From DATFVA01 sp963721075 (GTDB taxonomy: Bacteria > Bacteroidota > Ignavibacteria > Ignavibacteriales > Ignavibacteriaceae), in NCBI GenBank assembly GCA_963721075.1, contig CAVRHV010000015.1:36136-100135 (forward strand): a stretch of DNA of 64,000 nucleotides. The letters are read 5' to 3'. The notes under the pieces are model-generated. The model saw nothing but the letters and a program-made list of their open reading frames with translations. It searched no databases and had not been told where the DNA came from. Positions 55,465-63,828 of the stretch are shown here, in pieces (position 1 is the stretch's first letter; every line of letters starts with the position of its first letter). Position numbers and translations under genes: made by a program.

Positions 55465-56011
55465 TTAAGTTTTTTCATAATGAAGAGCTATAGCACCGGA
55501 ACAGAGTTTTTGAACCTAGAAGTTGAAGATTATTGACCTCCTCAATCTCTTCAAATAAGCGAGGACCTTTGCCTGCAATGATAGGATGAACCACAAACCA
55601 GAATTCGTCAATTAGATTATGCTTCAGTAACTGTCCGGCAATACTTATGCTGCCAGCGGAAATGCTTTTCCCGTTTTCTTTTTTTAATTCAAGAACTGTT
55701 GAGAGAAGATCTTTCTCAGCAAGAACCGAATTCTGCCAATCAACACTTTTAAGGGTATTTGAAAAAATTATTTTCCTCATTGCATTAAATTTATCAGCAA
55801 ATCTTTTTATGATCTCAGTACATTCGGGATCTTTGTGTGCTTCCGGCCAGTAGCTCGCCATCAACTGGTAGGTTTTTCTTCCCATCAAACTTACGTCGAC
55901 CTCATCCAGCAATCCCGTGAAAAAGTCGTGCAGTTCGTCATCGGCAATTCCTGCTGTATGATCAGCTGACCCATCAAGAGTAGTATTAATAGAAAAGATA
56001 ACTTTTCTCAT
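55465..56011 (-). CDS. Dihydrofolate reductase-like (RibD C-terminal type) protein; C-terminal frameshift
   Basis: The frame starts MRKVIFSINTTLDGSADHTAG, continues with DVSLMGRKTYQLMASYWPE, SISAGSISIAGQLLKHNL and EFWFVVHPIIAGKGPRLFEE, the YyaP/YwjB-like DHFR-fold family. The first frame ends at 55475. The neighbouring frame has the expected ending SGAIALHYEKT and stops at 55465, with a net +1 base near CTGTTCCGG. The full length is about 181 residues. Known members are annotated only as RibD-like reductases. The ATG overlaps the stop of a degraded paralogue upstream. Confidence 0.78.
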
Positions 56012-56622
56012 ATTTCTGGTCCGGAATCGTCGAGTGCGAAAGAGCCGGTTTTTAATTCAACTGCCGGCACGTATGTATTAACAACACCGGTTTCGATGCT
56101 TTACTCTGCTTAAGAGTCCAATTCTCTGCTAGGTACCCTCGCCAAATAATCTTTACCCCTTCCCGACGGTTACAGGAAAAACCCAGAGATTATATTCGTC
56201 GGCAAGATCATTTTTTAGGGTGTCTGCTATAACAACTGCTGCCGTGAACCTGGATTTCCGGACCTTCCTTATCTTTCAATTTCTTAATTCCTTTAATACG
56301 TCGGTTTTTATAAGCTGCGAATTATCCCAGTCAGCTTTCTGAGGTTGATAAAACCATATATTTTCCCATTTAAGTGACCGGCTGCTGGATCATTTCTTAT
56401 CCGAATGCCAGTGGGCAGCAAAGATCTGATAAGTCCTTTCTGCCACGCAGCAGGTCAAATGGTTTCGACATAAATTCGTCCATTGTCTTTCCCATCATAT
56501 CATCCCAGTAATGAAACGACCAGCCTCCGTATTTAAATCCGCCGTCAGTATCTTCTTCAGGTCCCCGGAGCCTGCATAACACCGTCGAGAGTGACAAAAG
56601 AGTTGACTACAATTTTTCTCAT
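56008..56622 (-). pseudogene. Degraded dihydrofolate reductase-like gene (paralogue of the next)
   Basis: Pieces in several frames add up to one gene: MRKIVVNSFVTLDGVMQAPG, GPEEDTDGGFKYGGWSFHYW and DMMGKTMDEFMSKPFDLL, TYQIFAAHWHSDKK, LKDKEGPEIQVHGSS, LADEYNLWVFPVTVGKGKRL with changes, and a final GVVNTYVPAVELKTGSFALD that ends at the ATG of the intact paralogue. At least five shifts are needed, more than any other gene in the window. It is a tandem duplicate in decay. Confidence 0.7.
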
Positions 56623-56639
56623 TCTGATTTCACCTTCTT

Positions 56640-57539
56640 TTATTCGTTATAGGCTTTTTCGAGAGTCGAGATATCAAGTTTTTTCATTTTAAGAACATGC
56701 TCCATAACTTTCTGACTTTTTTTACCGTCGCTTAAAAGCCTCGGAAGGGCAGAAGGAACTACCTGCCAGGATACTCCGTATTTATCTTTAAGCCAGCCGC
56801 ACATTTGTGCTTTAGGATCTCCGCCTTCAGAAAGCTTATCCCAGTAATGATCAAGCTCTTTCTGATCATCACAATTAATAACAAATGATACCGCTTCATT
56901 GAATTGAAAATTGTGTTCACCCGCTCCGTCCATCACGGCAAATTTGCTCCCCTCAAGTTTAAAATCAGCAAACATTAAGGCCTCAGGATTTTCCGGAGAA
57001 AGTTCAGCTCCATACTTAAATACACTATCTACCTTTGCATTCTTAAAGACAGAGGTATAGAAATTCATGACTTCATTTGCCTTTCCAAATTTTTCTCCGG
57101 TAAATAATAATGACGGGACTATGTTCTGTTCGAAATCATTTTCCATCAGCATAAGCTGCCAGGAAACACCAAATTTGTCTTCAACCCAGCCGTATTTTTT
57201 ACTCCAGTCATATTTGTTCAGATCCATTAAAACCTTTCCGCCATCAGAGAGATTCTCCCATAGATCATTAATCTCTTGTTCACTCTTTGAATGAACGAAA
57301 AATGAAACAGACGGATTTATTTTAAATACCGGTCCTCCGTTTATAGCCGTAAAACTATAACCATCGATTTCAAAGGATGCCGTCATCACTGAACCAGGCG
57401 GCATACCTGAGGCTGCCGCACTTGCATCATTATATTTAGTGGTGCCTCCCATCTTTGAATTATTAAAAACTGTTGTATAAAATTTAGCGGCTTCTTCCGC
57501 CTGTTTATCAAACCACAAAAAAGGACTGATCTTTTGCAT
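56640..57539 (-). CDS. Tandem VOC (PhnB-like) protein
   Basis: The 299-residue protein contains two VOC/3-demethylubiquinone methyltransferase-like modules. The first has KISPFLWFDKQAEEAAKFYT, SVSFFVHSKSEQEIN and KYGWVEDKFGVSWQLML. The second has VPSLLFTGEKFGKANEVMNF, SVFKNAKVDSVFKYG, AVMDGAGEHNF and GWLKDKYGVSWQVVPS. A C-terminal helix, KVMEHVLKMKKLDISTLEKA, is common in this family. Enzymatic activity is unproven in most members. It belongs to the minus-strand VOC/DHFR-like cluster. Confidence 0.88.
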   Translation of the reverse strand: MQKISPFLWFDKQAEEAAKFYTTVFNNSKMGGTTKYNDASAAASGMPPGSVMTASFEIDGYSFTAINGGPVFKINPSVSFFVHSKSEQEINDLWENLSDGGKVLMDLNKYDWSKKYGWVEDKFGVSWQLMLMENDFEQNIVPSLLFTGEKFGKANEVMNFYTSVFKNAKVDSVFKYGAELSPENPEALMFADFKLEGSKFAVMDGAGEHNFQFNEAVSFVINCDDQKELDHYWDKLSEGGDPKAQMCGWLKDKYGVSWQVVPSALPRLLSDGKKSQKVMEHVLKMKKLDISTLEKAYNE

Positions 57540-57577
57540 TTCTTCACCTTATATTCGATTAACTCCTTTTAAATGAT

Positions 57578-57961
57578 TCATTCTTCAATAACTGAAATAA
57601 AATTACCTGCAGGATCCTTGAACCAGGCAATTGCAGGTCCCATCCCCCGCATTATACCTTTCTTATCGGTCTTAAGGTTTTCGTCATTAAAAATTTCGAA
57701 CTTCACCCCTTTTGATGTCAGTTCATCAACAGTTTTCTCTACATCCGGAACCATAAAATTCAGAACTGTAAAAGTTGCGGGCTGATGATTCGGTTTCTCA
57801 TAAACCATTACACTCTCACTGCCTTTTATATGAAGGTTGATCAATCCTTTCATTTCCGGCACATCCGTAACTTTAAGTCCGAGTTTGTTTGAATAAAAAT
57901 CTTTCGCTTTCCCCGAATCGTTAACCGAAAAACTACTGAACGCTTTGCTGTAATTAACCAT
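57578..57961 (-). CDS. VOC family protein (glyoxalase-like)
   Basis: The 127-residue single VOC module has SKAFSSFSVNDSGKAKDFYSN, LGLKVTDVPEMKGLINLHIK, FTVLNFMVPDVEKTVDEL and GPAIAWFKDPAGNFISVIE. GAGAGG precedes the ATG. It heads the minus-strand cluster, divergent from the GlxA-type regulator, with 393 bp of shared upstream DNA. Confidence 0.87.
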   Translation of the reverse strand: MVNYSKAFSSFSVNDSGKAKDFYSNKLGLKVTDVPEMKGLINLHIKGSESVMVYEKPNHQPATFTVLNFMVPDVEKTVDELTSKGVKFEIFNDENLKTDKKGIMRGMGPAIAWFKDPAGNFISVIEE

Positions 57962-58057
57962 GGTTTTATCCTCTCATAATATTTTATAAATAATCCTAAC
58001 CTGTTTACTTATTCACCGAATTATTCCCGGGGACATAAACCAGCCCTCAGGAATTAT

Positions 58058-58071
58058 AGGAATATATTCCT
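58058..58071. promoter_or_regulatory. 14-bp palindrome AGGAATATATTCCT
   Basis: A perfect 14-bp palindrome about 100 bp upstream of the VOC gene start. Position and symmetry suit a dimeric regulator site for the minus-strand cluster, although short AT-rich palindromes also arise by chance. Confidence 0.35.
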
Positions 58072-58153
58072 TTATCATCCTGTGAATTATTTTTCTTCCT
58101 GTCTTAACTTTAAGCTCACTGCAAAGGTAAAGTCCACAGATAAAACATAAAAG

Positions 58154-58287
58154 GTGCAATTACGTCATTTTGAAGGGGCAAATGCGACTACGAGTAAATC
58201 TGCCCGGAAATCATCTTTTTGGGGATCCGCTGGTTGTTCTATCTCATAGCAGATGTAATTATGCCGACTTTAGGGGTTGATTGCGAC
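58154..58287. repeat. Two ~36-bp imperfect direct repeats upstream of the GlxA-type regulator gene
   Basis: Copy 1 (58154-58188) and copy 2 (58252-58287) align over about 36 positions with roughly two thirds identity, sharing TG-AATTA-G, then GGGG and GCGAC at the end. The starts are 98 bp apart, about nine helical turns, on the same strand. Paired direct repeats of this size are typical AraC-family binding sites, so the regulator encoded 67 bp downstream is the obvious candidate. Confidence 0.5.
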
Positions 58288-58354
58288 AGACCTGTTATCT
58301 ATATTCGATCTTAATTAACCAGAGCTTTGTAATACCCCTAATCATAAATGCCTT

Positions 58355-59335
58355 ATGAAACACATATCCATATTAATTCCTATTGGTCATTCCAGTATGG
58401 TCAATATTGAAGGAACCTATCAGATATTTTCTGAAGTTAATGGCTTGCTTAAAGAAATGGATCGGGAGCCGATATTTGATATCCATCTGGCGGGTATATC
58501 CAGGGAAATCCGTCAGACGACAGGTTTATTCACAGTAAATCCCGACGTTCTGATTGAAAATGTAGACAAGACAGACTTCATAATTGTACCGGCACTTTTC
58601 GGTGATCAAAAGAAAGCACTCGAAAAGAATAAAGAATTTATCCCATGGATCATAGAACAGTATAATAATGGTGCTGAGATAGCAAGTTTTTGTATAGGTT
58701 CATTTTTCCTTGCAGCTACGGGACTACTTGATGGGAAACGCTGTACAACTCACTGGAGGTTCGCTAACGAATTCAGGAAAATGTACCCGGAAGCAAATCT
58801 GCTTGATGATAAAATAATGACAGAAGATACGGGTATCTATACGAGCGGAGGAGCATATTCTTACTTAAATTTGCTGCTGTACCTTATAGAAAAATTTGCG
58901 GGAAGGGAAGTGGCCGTTTTAATTTCAAAATCGTTTATGATAGATATCGACCGCGACAGTCAATCTCCTTTTATAATGTTCATTGGTCAGAAAGAACATG
59001 AGGACGAACAGATAAAGAGGGCTCAGCAATTTATTGAAAGCAATTACCAGGATAAGATTACTGTTGAGCAGCTAGCCTCAATGCTTGCCCTCAGCAGAAG
59101 GAACCTTGAACGAAGATTCAAGAAGGCAACTGCTAATACGGTTGTTGAATATATCCAGAGAGTAAAGATTGAAGCTGCAAAAATGAGTCTGGAAACTTCA
59201 ATGGAAAACATCAGCGAAATTATGTACAAAGTAGGCTATACAGATACAAAGGCATTCCGCACAACTTTTAAAAAAATAACAGGATTATCTCCAATCCAGT
59301 ACAGGAATAAATATAACAGGGAGCTTGCTGCATAG
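58355..59335 (+). CDS. GlxA family AraC-type transcriptional regulator
   Basis: The protein has 326 residues. The N-terminal 200 residues are DJ-1/PfpI-like (ISILIPIGHSSMVNIEGTYQ, IASFCIGSFFLAATGLLDG, CTTHWRFANEFRKMYP), a ligand-sensing fold without clear catalysis. The C-terminus is the AraC double HTH: QDKITVEQLASMLALSRRNL, RRFKKATANTVVEYIQRVKI and VGYTDTKAFRTTFKKITGLS. It probably controls the divergent VOC/DHFR-like cluster and itself. Confidence 0.92.
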   Translation: MKHISILIPIGHSSMVNIEGTYQIFSEVNGLLKEMDREPIFDIHLAGISREIRQTTGLFTVNPDVLIENVDKTDFIIVPALFGDQKKALEKNKEFIPWIIEQYNNGAEIASFCIGSFFLAATGLLDGKRCTTHWRFANEFRKMYPEANLLDDKIMTEDTGIYTSGGAYSYLNLLLYLIEKFAGREVAVLISKSFMIDIDRDSQSPFIMFIGQKEHEDEQIKRAQQFIESNYQDKITVEQLASMLALSRRNLERRFKKATANTVVEYIQRVKIEAAKMSLETSMENISEIMYKVGYTDTKAFRTTFKKITGLSPIQYRNKYNRELAA

Positions 59336-59348
59336 CAGCTAAATTTTA

Positions 59349-59972
59349 ATGGGAACAAAAGAAGCATATAATCTCTGGTCGGAACAGTATGATACGAATA
59401 CTAATAAAACCAGAGATCTCGAAGCTACGGCTTTAAGAAAGACACTTGAGAGATTTAATTTCGATCGCTGCCTCGAAATAGGATGCGGTACCGGGAAAAA
59501 TACAGAATGGCTATTGCATAAAGCATCACATATTACCGCTGTCGACTTTTCAGAAGAGATGATCGCTAAAGCTAAATCGAAAATTAACTCAAACAACGTC
59601 GTATTTATTCAGGCTGATATCAGAGATAAATGGAACTTTACGAGTGAACAATATGACCTGGTGAGTTTTAGTCTTGTGCTCGAACATATTGAAAACCTTG
59701 ATCATATTTTCAGAGAAGCATCCCGGGCTCTTTTACCCGGGGGGTTCGTATACCTCGGAGAACTCCATCCATATAAGCAGTATGCCGGTACGAAAGCAAG
59801 ATTTGAAACGGAAGAAGGACTGCAGATACTGGAATGTTTTAATCATAATATCTCTGATTTTATTAATGCAGCCAACAAATCGGGACTGGAAATAACTCAC
59901 CTTGATGAATTTTTTGATGGGGACGGAACATCTATCCCAAGGATCCTTGTAATGATTTTCAAAAAATCCTGA
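59349..59972 (+). CDS. Class I SAM-dependent methyltransferase
   Basis: The 207-residue protein has the SAM motif CLEIGCGTGKNTEWLL, then ITAVDFSEEMIAKAKSKI, FIQADIRDKWNF, YDLVSFSLVLEHIENLDHI and a C-terminal half typical of small-molecule methyltransferases (LHPYKQYAGTKARFETEEG). The substrate is unknown. It follows the AraC-type gene by 13 bp and may be part of that unit. Confidence 0.86.
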   Translation: MGTKEAYNLWSEQYDTNTNKTRDLEATALRKTLERFNFDRCLEIGCGTGKNTEWLLHKASHITAVDFSEEMIAKAKSKINSNNVVFIQADIRDKWNFTSEQYDLVSFSLVLEHIENLDHIFREASRALLPGGFVYLGELHPYKQYAGTKARFETEEGLQILECFNHNISDFINAANKSGLEITHLDEFFDGDGTSIPRILVMIFKKS

Positions 59973-60058
59973 TCCTCTTTCCCCGAAGGTTCGCCTTTTA
60001 CACAAATATTATAACCCATTAGTTTATATTTGCACCTCATTCAGTAAATTTTCGATAT

Positions 60059-61960
60059 ATGGCTGATAACATTTCCCCGGTTATTTTAACTGCTCTCGAG
60101 CTTGAAGTTCATTTCGGTGAGCAGATCATTTTAGATAAAGCTTCTCTAAGCGTACATGAAGGAGACAGGATTGGGCTGGTTGGGCGAAACGGCGCCGGGA
60201 AATCTACTTTTCTGAAAATCATATCCGGTTTAATGCTTCCGGATTCGGGCGAGGTAGCAAGGAAGAAGGGGCTGGTGACGGGTTTTCTTTCCCAGGAGTT
60301 CACACTGGATGAAACAAAAAATGTATATGAGAATATTTTAGACGGTGCAGAAAAAGAGCTGGAACTGTTAAAGAAGTATGAGAAGACGCCCTTCGATGCT
60401 CCCGAAAAACATCAGCTTGAGCAGACTATTCTCCGAATGGATTCGTGGAACCTTGAGAAAAGAATTAAGGTCCTTGCAAAATCTCTGGATGCTCCTGATA
60501 CCGAAAGGGAAATTGCTAATCTGTCGGGTGGTGAAAAAAGACGAACCGCCCTCTGCCGCGCTTTGATATCAAATCCTGATCTTTTGATCCTCGACGAGCC
60601 TACAAATCATCTTGACACAAATTCAATTGAATGGCTCGAAAATTTTCTTGCCGGTTATGAAGGCACATGTATTTTCGTTACACATGACAGATATTTCCTT
60701 GACAGGATAGCAAACAGGATAGTAGAACTTTCCTCCGGAGTTTTTTATTCACATCCCGGGAACTATACCGACTACCTTGTCAACAAAACTGAGAGACAGG
60801 CAGTAAAAGAAGTTGAGGAACGCAAGCGTCAGCAGTTTCTGAAGCGAGAGCTGGAATGGGTAAGACGCGGACCGAGGGCAAGAAGGACCAAAGCGAAAAG
60901 CAGACTCGATAACTTCTATGAACTGTCCTCTCAATCCACTGCTGAAATAGATCTTGACGTTGACCTGATCATACCACCGGCAGACCGACTTGGTAAAAAG
61001 GTTGTTGAGATCAGAAACCTGGCGGTAAAACCGGGCGAAAATATTCTGTTCGAAGGGTTCAATTTTAATTTTGAGGCTGGAAAAAATATAGGTGTGGTGG
61101 GACCAAACGGCTCGGGCAAAACCACACTGTTAAAAACTATTCTTGGTGAAATACCGCCTGCAAAAGGTATAATTGAGATCGGGGAGACGACAATATTTAA
61201 TTACGTCGATCAGTCACGACTGCTTCTAAACGATGAAGATACCGTCATCCAGGCAATCGGTGAAGGAAGCGAAACAGTCAGATTCGGGAAGCAGCAGATC
61301 AGTGTATGGACCTACCTGAGAAGATTTCTTTTTACCGACGACAGAATAAACACAAATGTAGGCAAACTTTCAGGCGGAGAAAAAAGCAGGCTGACGCTGG
61401 CAAAAATATTATGCAGCGGAGGCAATTTCCTGATGCTGGATGAGCCTACCAACGATCTTGATCTTCCCACACTGAGAATACTTGAAGAAGCGCTGATCTC
61501 TTTTGAAGGCGTCGTTGTTGTCGTTAGTCATGACCGGTACTTCCTTAATCGTGTCTGCAGCGGAATAATCGCATTTGAAGGCGACAGGGAGATCTATTAC
61601 AGCGAGGGGGACTATGATTATTATCTCGAAAAGAAGAAAAAACGGCTGAAAGAGAGTGAAGATCTACAGTCGGATGAAAAAAAGGAAACCACTACCGCAG
61701 CGCCAAGGAAAAAATCCAAACCCACAAAGCTTAGTTATAAAGATGCTCTGGAACTTGAGCAGATTGAAGAAAAAATCATCGATGCTGAATCGGAAGTAGA
61801 AAAAATTGAAAAGATATTCACATCGCCCGATTTTTATTCTAAATATGCAGAGCAGACGAACGAGCTCAACGAAAAGCTCGAAGCGGCAAAGGAAAAAGTT
61901 AAGAAGTTATATGAAAGGTGGGATGAGCTGGAGAGGTTAAAAAACAGTTTGTCAAAATAA
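60059..61960 (+). CDS. ABC-F family ATPase (Uup-like)
   Basis: The protein has 633 residues and two ABC modules: Walker A GRNGAGKSTFLKII near 42 with LSGGEKRRTAL, and GPNGSGKTTLLKTI near 348 with LSGGEKSRLTLA. Walker B motifs are LLILDEPTNHLD and FLMLDEPTNDLD. The linker between them is basic and helical, and a C-terminal region of about 95 residues (KLSYKDALELEQIEEKIIDA) is a coiled coil, as in Uup. ABC-F proteins act at the ribosome on translation problems or drug-bound peptidyl transferase centres. It starts at the ATG 60059 and ends just before the hairpin repeat. Confidence 0.93.
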   Translation: MADNISPVILTALELEVHFGEQIILDKASLSVHEGDRIGLVGRNGAGKSTFLKIISGLMLPDSGEVARKKGLVTGFLSQEFTLDETKNVYENILDGAEKELELLKKYEKTPFDAPEKHQLEQTILRMDSWNLEKRIKVLAKSLDAPDTEREIANLSGGEKRRTALCRALISNPDLLILDEPTNHLDTNSIEWLENFLAGYEGTCIFVTHDRYFLDRIANRIVELSSGVFYSHPGNYTDYLVNKTERQAVKEVEERKRQQFLKRELEWVRRGPRARRTKAKSRLDNFYELSSQSTAEIDLDVDLIIPPADRLGKKVVEIRNLAVKPGENILFEGFNFNFEAGKNIGVVGPNGSGKTTLLKTILGEIPPAKGIIEIGETTIFNYVDQSRLLLNDEDTVIQAIGEGSETVRFGKQQISVWTYLRRFLFTDDRINTNVGKLSGGEKSRLTLAKILCSGGNFLMLDEPTNDLDLPTLRILEEALISFEGVVVVVSHDRYFLNRVCSGIIAFEGDREIYYSEGDYDYYLEKKKKRLKESEDLQSDEKKETTTAAPRKKSKPTKLSYKDALELEQIEEKIIDAESEVEKIEKIFTSPDFYSKYAEQTNELNEKLEAAKEKVKKLYERWDELERLKNSLSK

Positions 61961-61996
61961 TATTTACAGGGGGTGTTCTAAAAGTCTGATATTGTC

Positions 61997-62067
61997 AACC
62001 TGAACTGGTTTCAGGTTCTAATTCTGATTCGAAATCGAATAATTAGATTCCGAAATAAATTCGGAAT
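61997..62067. repeat. Three-hairpin intergenic repeat element between convergent genes
   Basis: Three inverted repeats stand in a row: AACCTGAA/TTCAGGTT (61997-62017), a nested TCTAATT/AATTAGA around ATTCGA/TCGAAT (62017-62047), and ATTCCGAA/TTCGGAAT (62047-62067). The last stem on the minus strand reads GTCATTCCGAA...TTCGGAAT, a motif I recognise from dispersed palindromic repeats in several bacterial genomes. It lies between uup (+) and the rlmL-type gene (-) and may act as a bidirectional terminator. Confidence 0.6.
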
Positions 62068-62093
62068 GACACTTATGAAACAGCCTCATAATG

Positions 62094-63260
62094 CTATTCC
62101 TCCCATTTCTTTTTTTTACTGCCGCTATAACTATCTATTTGAAGCAGCACTCCCTCCAGTTTTCCATTATCCAGGTGGATTCTGCGGGAAGTTTTAAGTC
62201 CTATATACTTTCTCAACTCAGGGTTTCCGGTATAAATGAAGGCTGTCGTTCCGGTACAATTTGTTTTCAGAAAATCACCCAGTTCTTTATAGAGGAGCTG
62301 CACTTCCTCCTTTTCACCCAGCCTTATCCCATAAGGAGGATTAGTAACCAATACCCCGTTCTCAAAGCTCTCCCTTTCCTGAAATTGTCTCTTCTTTAAT
62401 TCAACCGAACCGGTGTAGGGAATATGAGATAAATTTTCTCTTGCCACGTCAATTGCTTTCTGCGACTTATCACTTCCGCTTATGATATTTTTTGACAGGG
62501 GGCGGATTTGGCTGTCGTACTCATCTTTGATTTTCTTCCATTCTTCGGGATCAAATTCAGGCAGATTGAAAAATCCAAATTTCTTTCGAAGCTTCTGGGC
62601 CGGTATTCTGCAGTAATGCATCAATGCCTCGCACAAAATCGTTCCCGAGCCGCACATAGGATCCCAGAGAGGAACTTCACCGTCCCATTTACTGATACGA
62701 ATTATAGCGGCGGCAAGTGTTTCCTGCATAGGAGCTTCACCGGCAAGCAGTCTGTATCCTCTTTTATGCAGCGAATCTCCGGAAGTATCAAGACTGATAA
62801 CTGCTGTATCTTTATCGATATGAAGATTAAAGCGGACATCAGGATTTACAACTTCAACATCGGGACGTTTGCCGTATTTATCCCTGAAATAATCTGCTAT
62901 TCCATCCTTCAGACACTGAGAAGCATAAAGCGAATTTGTTATCCTGCTTTTCGACACCGAAGCGCTGATTGCGAATGTTTTTTTGACTGAAAGGAAATCC
63001 TCCCAGTTAATCTTCTTAGCCTTCTGGATCAGTACATTCGTTGTATGACAGGGAAAGGACACTAATGGAGCAAGAACCCTCGAAAGCAGTCGTGATGTGT
63101 AATTTATCCTATAGATATTCTCAATATCAGCATTAAAATAGACGCCTTTATAGGCCGGTTTAATATCAAATGCACCAAGTTCAGCCAGTTCCTCGGCACA
63201 AAGGTCCTCCATTTTGCCGGTTGCCTGTGCGAAATAGCCCTGTTTATGATAGTCATACAT
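62094..63260 (-). CDS. THUMP-domain RNA methyltransferase (RlmL/RlmK N-terminal type)
   Basis: The 388-residue protein has an N-terminal THUMP-like domain (QATGKMEDLCAEELAELGAF, GVYFNADIENIYRINY) and RNA-binding segments (DVEVVNPDVRFNLHIDKDTA). The methyltransferase core has SAM motif WDPMCGSGTILCEAL, GSDKSQKAIDVARENL and the catalytic VLVTNPPYGIRLGE. Best match is the RlmL family, m2G methylation of 23S rRNA, without the RlmK half of the E. coli fusion. It forms a minus-strand unit with the next two genes. Confidence 0.88.
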   Translation of the reverse strand: MYDYHKQGYFAQATGKMEDLCAEELAELGAFDIKPAYKGVYFNADIENIYRINYTSRLLSRVLAPLVSFPCHTTNVLIQKAKKINWEDFLSVKKTFAISASVSKSRITNSLYASQCLKDGIADYFRDKYGKRPDVEVVNPDVRFNLHIDKDTAVISLDTSGDSLHKRGYRLLAGEAPMQETLAAAIIRISKWDGEVPLWDPMCGSGTILCEALMHYCRIPAQKLRKKFGFFNLPEFDPEEWKKIKDEYDSQIRPLSKNIISGSDKSQKAIDVARENLSHIPYTGSVELKKRQFQERESFENGVLVTNPPYGIRLGEKEEVQLLYKELGDFLKTNCTGTTAFIYTGNPELRKYIGLKTSRRIHLDNGKLEGVLLQIDSYSGSKKKKWEE

Positions 63261-63273
63261 AAGCTTACAAAAT

Positions 63274-63826
63274 TCAGTCGGTTATTAGTAAAGAATAAAT
63301 AGCTGTATCCAGGAATTTGCCGTTGAAATAAAAATTCTCTTTATAATAGGCTTCCCTCTTAAATTTATTTCTTTCAAGCAGCCTGATTGATGCGGCATTA
63401 TCGGGATTAACATTTGCCTCGATTGAGTGGAGTTTCATAGCATTAAATCCATAATCAATTACCTCTTTAATCGATTCCTGCATTATACCTTTTCCCCAGT
63501 AATCGGGAAGCAGATTATAACCGACTTCAGCCCTGTAATGTTCTTTCTGGATATTCCACAGGCAAATCGTTCCTATCAACCGGGGTTCATCTTTCAGTGC
63601 AATACCCCAGGTAACGGCTTCTGTATTTTTTTCCAGCTCAGCTATTCGTGTAAGAAACTCATACGCATCCTCCAGTGATTGTGCGGGGGATTTATCTATA
63701 TAGCGCATCACTCTGTTCATCCGAACGCAGAACAAATATTTCGTTTACATCTTCATTATTGATCTGCCGAAGAAGCAGTCTTTCTGTTTTTATAATTGGA
63801 AAGGGAGTAAAATTTAATTCAAGCAT
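63274..63826 (-). CDS. GNAT acetyltransferase (RimJ/RimL type); frameshifted
   Basis: The body has KNTEAVTWGIALKDEPRLIG, AEVGYNLLPDYWGKGIMQES and ANVNPDNAASIRLLERNKFK, the RimJ/RimL-type acetyl-CoA and substrate features. The true start is the ATG at 63826 (MLELNFTPFPIIKTERLLLR) with a Q-rich arm; this frame shifts near 63715-63722, a net +1 base, into the rest of the domain. The joined product has about 183 residues. It starts two bases after the stop of the upstream gene. Confidence 0.8.
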
Positions 63827-63828
63827 TT

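Larger units (their letters stand above)
57962..58354. other. 393-bp divergent intergenic region, probably regulatory
   Basis: No gene is seen. It separates the minus-strand VOC/DHFR-like cluster from the AraC/GlxA-type regulator and holds a 14-bp palindrome and two ~36-bp direct repeats (separate entries), so it probably contains the promoters and operators of both directions. Confidence 0.6.

Noticed and set aside
62508..62990. 160-codon plus-strand frame
   Set aside because: It lies wholly inside the RlmL-type gene on the other strand and shows no protein-like features.
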